In this document: positions 15,885-19,731 of the stretch, piece by piece
Layout of the letters: every line of letters begins with the position of its first letter
Position numbering within the stretch: position 1 is the first letter of the stretch
NCBI GenBank assembly: GCA_002471185.1
Contig: DKPL01000038.1
Location: 1,114-20,844, forward strand
DNA from: Bacteroides sp. UBA7335
GTDB taxonomy: Bacteria; Bacteroidota; Bacteroidia; Bacteroidales; Bacteroidaceae
DNA length: 19,731 bases
Reading direction: 5' to 3'
Translations under genes and position numbers: made by a program
The notes under the pieces: model-generated
Seen by the model: only the letters and a program-made list of their open reading frames with translations
The model's database searches: none
What the model was told of the DNA's origin: nothing

Positions 15885-15920
15885 ATGTTTTCACTCATAA
15901 CTTACTGTGTTATTTTCAAA
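15877..15920. repeat. Pair of related 22-bp units, type B
   Basis: Units starting at 15877 and 15899 share AACTTACT and TGTT. The first contains CTATGTTTT (15883-15891), the exact reverse complement of AAAACATAG in type A copies (15831-15839 and 15853-15861), so the two types can pair as an inverted repeat. Confidence 0.6.
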
Positions 15921-16036
15921 ACAAAATGGCCAATAAAAATAGCTAACAATAAGCAATTTTGCACTCTCATTTATCTATTGATACCATATAGAATAACAGC
16001 CGGTTTCTGTCAACCACGATATTAATATTGACATTA

Positions 16037-16076
16037 AAAAAGGATAATCACCTCAATTGAGGCAATTATCCTTTTT
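16037..16076. terminator. Terminator of the aldolase gene, bidirectional
   Basis: Arms 16037-16048 and 16065-16076 are perfectly complementary over 12 bp, with a further CCTC/GAGG pairing inside. Read from the minus strand it follows the aldolase stop with a U tract; on the plus strand it would also end transcripts from the EEP side. Confidence 0.9.
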
Positions 16077-16100
16077 AAATCTATAAGATTATCAACTAAA

Positions 16101-17105
16101 TTAGTCTTCTAACTTGTTTTCAGAACCAAGTACGTTGATGATTTTCTCTTTATACAATTTTTCCATGTTATCACGAGCTGGGCCCAAGAATTTACGTGGA
16201 TCAAACTCAGCTGGTTTTTCAGCAAATACTTTGCGAATAGCAGCAGTCATAGCCAAGCGGCTGTCAGAGTCGATGTTGATTTTGCAAACTGAAGATTTAG
16301 CAGCTTTACGCAATTCTTCTTCAGGAATACCGATAGCAGCTTTCAATGCACCACCATATTTGTTAATTGTTTCAACTTCTTCTTGTGGAACTGAAGATGA
16401 ACCGTGAAGAACGATAGGGAAACCTGGAAGTTCTTTCATTACAGCATCCAATACATCGAATGCCAAAGGAGGAGGAACCAAACGACCGGTTTTAGGATCT
16501 ACGTGGCATTGCTCTGGAGTAAATTTGAAAGCTCCGTGAGAAGTACCGATAGAAATAGCCAAGCTATCGCATCCAGTTCTGTGTACAAAGTCAACTACTT
16601 CAGCTGGGTCAGTATATGTGTGATGATCTGAAGATACTTCATCTTCTACACCAGCCAACACACCAAGTTCGCCTTCAACTGTTACATCAAATTGGTGAGC
16701 ATATTCTACTACTTTTTTAGTAAGAGCTACATTTTCTTCATATGGAAGGTGAGAACCATCGATCATTACTGAAGAGAAGCCCATATCGATACAAGATTTA
16801 CAAGTTTCGAATGAATCACCGTGGTCAAGATGAAGAACGATTTCAGGGTGTTTGCAACCTAGTTCTTTAGCATAAGCTACAGCACCTTCTGCCATATAAC
16901 GAAGCAAAGTTTGGTTAGCATATTGGCGAGCACCTTTAGATACCTGAAGGATTACAGGAGATTTAGTTTCTACAGCAGCTTTTACAATGGCTTGCAACTG
17001 TTCCATGTTGTTAAAGTTGAAAGCTGGAATAGCATAGCCACCTTTCATAGCCTTTGCGAACATATCTTTAGTGTTTACAAGGCCTAAATCTTTGTAGTTA
17101 ATCAT
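16101..17105 (-). CDS. fba: Class II fructose-1,6-bisphosphate aldolase
   Basis: Zinc-dependent glycolytic and gluconeogenic enzyme that splits fructose-1,6-bisphosphate into glyceraldehyde-3-phosphate and dihydroxyacetone phosphate in the cytoplasm. The 334 residues carry the class II signatures: AIPAFNFNNMEQLQ (25-38), HLDHGDSFE (92-100) with catalytic D94 and zinc ligand H95, the VEGELG loop (near 143-148), ISIGTSHGAFKF with H190, and VLHGSSSVP with H234. No signal peptide. It has a recognisable promoter and a strong terminator, so it forms a single-gene unit. The coding strand uses a narrow codon set compared with its neighbours, as expected for a highly expressed gene. A related tagatose-bisphosphate aldolase is the only realistic alternative. 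Confidence 0.96.
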   Translation of the reverse strand: MINYKDLGLVNTKDMFAKAMKGGYAIPAFNFNNMEQLQAIVKAAVETKSPVILQVSKGARQYANQTLLRYMAEGAVAYAKELGCKHPEIVLHLDHGDSFETCKSCIDMGFSSVMIDGSHLPYEENVALTKKVVEYAHQFDVTVEGELGVLAGVEDEVSSDHHTYTDPAEVVDFVHRTGCDSLAISIGTSHGAFKFTPEQCHVDPKTGRLVPPPLAFDVLDAVMKELPGFPIVLHGSSSVPQEEVETINKYGGALKAAIGIPEEELRKAAKSSVCKINIDSDSRLAMTAAIRKVFAEKPAEFDPRKFLGPARDNMEKLYKEKIINVLGSENKLED

Positions 17106-17144
17106 TTTGTTTAAAGTTTATTTGTTAGTGAATAAAATTCTACG

Positions 17145-17175
17145 CAAAATTATACATTATCGAATTAATACGAAA
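17145..17175 (-). promoter_or_regulatory. Promoter of fba
   Basis: On the minus strand: TTTC (17175-17172), 19 bp, TAATTTTG (17152-17145). The start codon is about 39 nt downstream. Confidence 0.7.
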
Positions 17176-17283
17176 CCAATGCGTAAGAAATATCATATCA
17201 TTAAGCTACATTTCAAGTGAATTGCAAGATAAGGACTAACACTTATCAGCCATTTGTAATCTCCATGTAGCAAAGTGTGTTTA

Positions 17284-18297
17284 TTATTTGCTTAAATAAA
17301 TAATTGTAGGCAAGTGATCGCTATAACCATTGAGCCACTTCTTTCCGGCATGAGTACGTAGTGGCGAGCCTTTATATTTGCCTTCTTGTTCAAACATATA
17401 TTCGCGCATGAAAACCTCGCTATCTTTAAATTTTAACCCCTTACCATTGCCAAGCAAATTAGGGCTAACGAGTATCTGATCGAACAAATTCCACTTTCCT
17501 CTATAAAGCAAAGTCCCTACTCCTTTATCTTCAAGAACTTCCCAGAAAGGACTATACAAAGTACCTGTAGTAACTTCATTGGTATACTTTTTAGCACCAA
17601 GTGTCAGCATACTTTTATCCATAGGATCGTCGTTCATGTCGCCCATGACAACAATCTTTAGTTTTTTATCAGAACGTTCCAATGAGTCGACCAATGTACG
17701 AACTTGACGAGCAGCATGCACACGAACCGGTTCGGATGCACCACGCGAGGGCCAATGGTTGACAATAAAACAAACCTTTTCGCCTGCCAGTTTACCATTC
17801 ACAATCAAGAAGCCACGAGTTTTATGAACAGTATCGCCTTCAAAAGGTTCGGATAGTACCAATTGGCTTGAAGAAACTTTATACTGTTTAGGGTCATAAA
17901 GTAATGCACAATCAATGCCTCTTTTATCTGGTCCTTCGTAATGAACAATCTCATAACCAGAAGATGCAATAGCAGGTTGACTTACCAAATCTTCTAAAAC
18001 ACGTCGATTTTCAATTTCTGCCACTCCAATAGCAGCGGGAACTTTCTCTATTTTATCTTTTGAGAACTCACCAATAACTTTCGACATATTGGCTAGTTTA
18101 GACATATACTTTTCTGAGTTCCAAGCTTTAGCCGAAGTAGGTAAATATTCGTAATCGTCTTTACCCGTATCATGAATGGTATCAAACAGATTTTCTAAAT
18201 TATAGAATGCTATACTATAATTTTTCGACTTTCGAGGCTGAGCTTGCAATATAAAAACAAGCAACAGCAAATTAAAAACAAGAAGTAATTTTTTCAT
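17284..18297 (-). CDS. Secreted endonuclease/exonuclease/phosphatase (EEP) family protein, copy 2
   Basis: A 337-residue paralogue of the protein at 14525: both share NLF/NLFDT-HDT-K-DYE-LP near the N-terminus and the same order of motifs. A signal peptide ends near LQAQ (residues 17-20). Active-site residues: N33 (FYNLENLF), E94 (VAEIENRRVL), D129 in RGIDCALLY, N170-H171 (VNHWPSRG), D210 and N212 (MGDMNDDP) and D327-H328 (GYSDHLP). This copy has the full canonical NHWPSR motif and so looks like the better conserved enzyme. Substrate unknown; secreted nuclease or phosphatase are both possible. It stands alone, upstream of fba on the same strand, with its own -7 box; no clear terminator follows it. 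Confidence 0.92.
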   Translation of the reverse strand: MKKLLLVFNLLLLVFILQAQPRKSKNYSIAFYNLENLFDTIHDTGKDDYEYLPTSAKAWNSEKYMSKLANMSKVIGEFSKDKIEKVPAAIGVAEIENRRVLEDLVSQPAIASSGYEIVHYEGPDKRGIDCALLYDPKQYKVSSSQLVLSEPFEGDTVHKTRGFLIVNGKLAGEKVCFIVNHWPSRGASEPVRVHAARQVRTLVDSLERSDKKLKIVVMGDMNDDPMDKSMLTLGAKKYTNEVTTGTLYSPFWEVLEDKGVGTLLYRGKWNLFDQILVSPNLLGNGKGLKFKDSEVFMREYMFEQEGKYKGSPLRTHAGKKWLNGYSDHLPTIIYLSK

Positions 18298-18329
18298 TAG
18301 GTTTAATATATACTATAAATAAAGGTGTG

Positions 18330-18337
18330 CAAAACTA
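18330..18337 (-). promoter_or_regulatory. Promoter -7 box of EEP copy 2
   Basis: On the minus strand this reads TAGTTTTG, matching TAnnTTTG, 32 nt from the start codon. The -33 region is weak. Confidence 0.55.
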
Positions 18338-18431
18338 TCAATTAATATTGTGAAGCTGTTAAAGTTAAGCGAAAAAGAATAGATTACTGCATTTTTTTTC
18401 TTATTTATTTTTCGTTTCATAAGAATAGCAT

Positions 18432-18439
18432 TATCTTTG
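18432..18439 (+). promoter_or_regulatory. Promoter -7 box of rpmE2
   Basis: TATCTTTG, with a TTTC/TTTT sequence at about 18409-18413 as a possible -33 box 18-19 bp upstream. The transcript would have a leader of about 70 nt containing a small ACTATT/AATAGT hairpin, which could be a control element. Confidence 0.7.
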
Positions 18440-18514
18440 CAACCTGAAAATTGACCATTACACTATTCTTACCAAATAGTAAAAGATATAATAATTTAAA
18501 AATTAAATACTGAA

Positions 18515-18766
18515 ATGAAAAAGGATCTTCATCCAGAATCATACCGTCCGGTAGTTTTCAAAGATATGTCAAATGGTGATATGTTTTTGTCTCGTTCAAC
18601 TGTAAACACTAAAGAAACAATTGAGTTCGAAGGTGAAACTTATCCATTGGTAAAGATTGAAATTTCTAACACTTCTCACCCTTTCTATACAGGTAAATCT
18701 ACATTGGTAGATACAGCAGGACGTGTTGATAAATTCATGAGCCGTTACGGTAACCGTAAAAAATAA
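18515..18766 (+). CDS. rpmE2: Ribosomal protein bL31, type B (zinc-free)
   Basis: An 83-residue large-subunit ribosomal protein. MKKDLHPESYRPVVFKDMSNGDMFLSRSTV and the C-terminal SHPFYTGKSTLVDTAGRVDKFMSRYG are diagnostic for L31. There is no Cys anywhere, so this is the type B form without the zinc ribbon and with the longer central segment. In many bacteria type B replaces the zinc form under zinc limitation, but in Bacteroidales it is commonly the only copy, so zinc control should not be assumed; no Zur-like site was recognised. A promoter and a strong terminator bound it as a single-gene unit. Confidence 0.97.
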   Translation: MKKDLHPESYRPVVFKDMSNGDMFLSRSTVNTKETIEFEGETYPLVKIEISNTSHPFYTGKSTLVDTAGRVDKFMSRYGNRKK

Positions 18767-18790
18767 GCTGTTACTTCAACAGTAAAAGCA

Positions 18791-18830
18791 AAAGAAAGAG
18801 ATTTCCTAACTGGAAATCTCTTTCTTTTTG
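18791..18830 (+). terminator. Terminator after rpmE2
   Basis: Perfect 16-bp arms (18791-18806 and 18812-18827) around a 5-nt loop, followed by T residues. Confidence 0.93.
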
Positions 18831-18938
18831 TACACTTACTTCACTCAATTTGAACTCTTATTTCTCGGTTACTGTTTATGTAGTACTGAGTAACTAGCCT
18901 ATACTATGATTGCAAGCATCTTTTTTAAACATTTGCTT

Positions 18939-18950
18939 CTATAATTATAG
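18939..18950. promoter_or_regulatory. 12-bp palindrome upstream of the LysE-type gene
   Basis: CTATAATTATAG is a perfect palindrome with the same ATAATTAT core as the one upstream of folD (4981). Could be an operator or chance. Confidence 0.2.
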
Positions 18951-19020
18951 TGCTTAATTGTTGCTCGAAAAAACGTTAACAGGTTATACCGTTCTCATAA
19001 AAAAGTACGATATTTGCACT

Positions 19021-19674
19021 ATGATTCAGATAGGAACTATATTTGATATACTACTTAAAGGTTTTGCCATAGGTGTTGTAGTATCAGCCCCATTGGGACC
19101 GGTAGGTGTATTGTGCATTCAAAGAACATTAAACAAAGGACGCTGGTACGGTTTTATCACCGGATTAGGTGCTTCTGTAAGCGACATTGCCTATGCATTA
19201 TTAACGGGTTATGGCATGAGCTTTATTTTCGACTACATCGATAAAAACATATTCTACTTACAATTATTGGGTAGTATAATGTTACTACTATTCGGAATTT
19301 ATACATTCCGCAGTAATCCAGTACAGTCTATACGACCGGTTTCGGCAAGCAAAGGGACTTATTTACATAATTTTATTACCGCTTTTGCAGTTACCTTATC
19401 CAATCCATTAATCATTTTTTTGTTTATCGGACTTTTTGCTCGTTTTGCATTTCTACAGCCCGGTGTATTGCTTTTCGAAACAATAACCGGTTATTTAGCT
19501 ATTGCATTAGGAGCATTGGCATGGTGGTTTGGAATAACCTTCTTTGTAAACAAGCTGCGCAAGAAATTTAACCTTAGAGGAATTTGGATATTAAACCGTA
19601 TTATAGGATCTGTCGTTATGTTGGCATCTGTGGTTGGTTTGATATATACGCTGCTAGGGGAATCGATTTATTAA
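19021..19674 (+). CDS. LysE/RhtB-family amino acid exporter
   Basis: A 217-residue inner-membrane protein of the LysE superfamily, which exports amino acids and related small molecules. The N-terminal helix carries the family signature GFAIGVVVSAPLGPVGVLCIQRTLNKGRWYGFITGLGASVSDIAYA (about residues 13-57), followed by five further hydrophobic segments; the NPLIIFLFIGLF helix is also typical. The frame can be opened from a TTG at 18958, but the added 21 residues look unlike the family, which normally starts a few residues before this first helix, so ATG 19021 was chosen. A TTTG of a possible -7 box ends only 4 nt before this ATG, so the mRNA may be leaderless or nearly so. Substrate cannot be predicted. 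A further gene begins 32 nt downstream. Confidence 0.9.
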   Translation: MIQIGTIFDILLKGFAIGVVVSAPLGPVGVLCIQRTLNKGRWYGFITGLGASVSDIAYALLTGYGMSFIFDYIDKNIFYLQLLGSIMLLLFGIYTFRSNPVQSIRPVSASKGTYLHNFITAFAVTLSNPLIIFLFIGLFARFAFLQPGVLLFETITGYLAIALGALAWWFGITFFVNKLRKKFNLRGIWILNRIIGSVVMLASVVGLIYTLLGESIY

Positions 19675-19692
19675 CCATCATTTAAGTTGAAT

Positions 19693-19698
19693 AGGAGG
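19693..19698 (+). promoter_or_regulatory. Strong Shine-Dalgarno sequence
   Basis: AGGAGG, 8 nt before an ATG at 19707. This marks the start of the last, truncated gene. Such strong sites are rare at the other starts in this window. Confidence 0.55.
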
Positions 19699-19706
19699 AT
19701 AATAAG

Positions 19707-19731
19707 ATGAAATTATTCAGCAACATATATG
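19707..19731 (+). CDS. Start of a gene cut by the right window edge
   Basis: Only the first eight codons are visible (MKLFSNIY). They follow a strong AGGAGG and lie on the same strand 32 nt after the LysE-type gene, so the two may be co-transcribed. The product cannot be identified from this much. Confidence 0.5.

Larger units (their letters stand above)
15581..16100. other. Gene-free intergenic stretch with repeat array
   Basis: 520 nt between the end of the first EEP gene and the end of the aldolase gene (convergent). I see no open frame with family features. The left part (15581-15818) shows no clear hairpin or promoter. The middle (15819-15920) holds tandem 22-bp repeats, listed separately. 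The right end holds the aldolase terminator at 16037-16076. Confidence 0.8.

Noticed and set aside
15819..15920. CRISPR array
   Set aside because: The 22-bp units abut each other without unique spacers, and no cas genes are present.
16114..16407. 97-codon frame antisense to the aldolase gene
   Set aside because: Arises from the strong codon bias of fba; no promoter or protein features.
17205..17271. GCTACAT/ATGTAGC inverted repeat as terminator of EEP copy 2
   Set aside because: Only 7 bp with a loop of over 50 nt and no U tract.
18958..19020. N-terminal extension of the LysE-type protein from a TTG codon
   Set aside because: The extra 21 residues have no family resemblance and the conserved first helix sits right after ATG 19021.

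Overview
The window looks like a chromosomal housekeeping segment from a member of the order Bacteroidales. Several things point there. The DNA is AT-rich. Seven of its promoters carry a clear Bacteroidetes-type -7 box (TAnnTTTG), and some of these have a TTTG-like -33 box about 18-20 bp upstream. Start codons mostly lack Shine-Dalgarno sequences. Rho has a long low-complexity N-terminal insert, L31 is the zinc-free type B form, and the gene families are typical of the group (OmpH-like lipoprotein, CapA-type lipoprotein, Ser-type sulfatase, FtsB/DivIC protein, secreted endonuclease/phosphatase family proteins). I could not place it more finely than order or family.

Layout, left to right. 1-5950: the 3' part of rho (running off the left edge), a Ser-type sulfatase with a signal peptide, ffh (SRP GTPase) and folD, each a single-gene unit closed by its own hairpin terminator. 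6044-7600: a CapA-like metallophosphatase lipoprotein, a tRNA-His gene with its own promoter and terminator, and a small PspC-domain membrane protein followed by two abutting hairpins. 7820-10410: dnaX on the minus strand, divergent from a two-gene unit of a DivIC/FtsB-like septum protein and a small four-helix membrane protein. 10488-11359 (minus): a small membrane protein followed by an OmpH/Skp-like protein, meeting the previous unit at a bidirectional terminator with 20-bp perfect arms. 11520-15580 (plus): pepD, then a translationally coupled pair of a beta-helix surface lipoprotein and a secreted endonuclease/exonuclease/phosphatase (EEP) protein. 15581-16100: the only long gene-free stretch, holding a short array of 22-bp repeats. 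16101-18297 (minus): class II fructose-bisphosphate aldolase and a second secreted EEP protein, a clear paralogue of the first. 18515-19731 (plus): rpmE2, a LysE-type exporter, and the first codons of another gene running off the right edge.

Most genes are core functions: transcription termination, protein targeting, one-carbon metabolism, replication, division, glycolysis and translation. No phage, IS, CRISPR or obvious defence genes are present. The less ordinary parts are the 22-bp repeat array at 15819-15920, the long near-perfect hairpin at 7642-7687, the two EEP paralogues with the beta-helix lipoprotein, the disordered Rho insert, and two small uncharacterised membrane proteins coupled to envelope genes. 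I found no convincing evidence of a wholly new multi-gene system.
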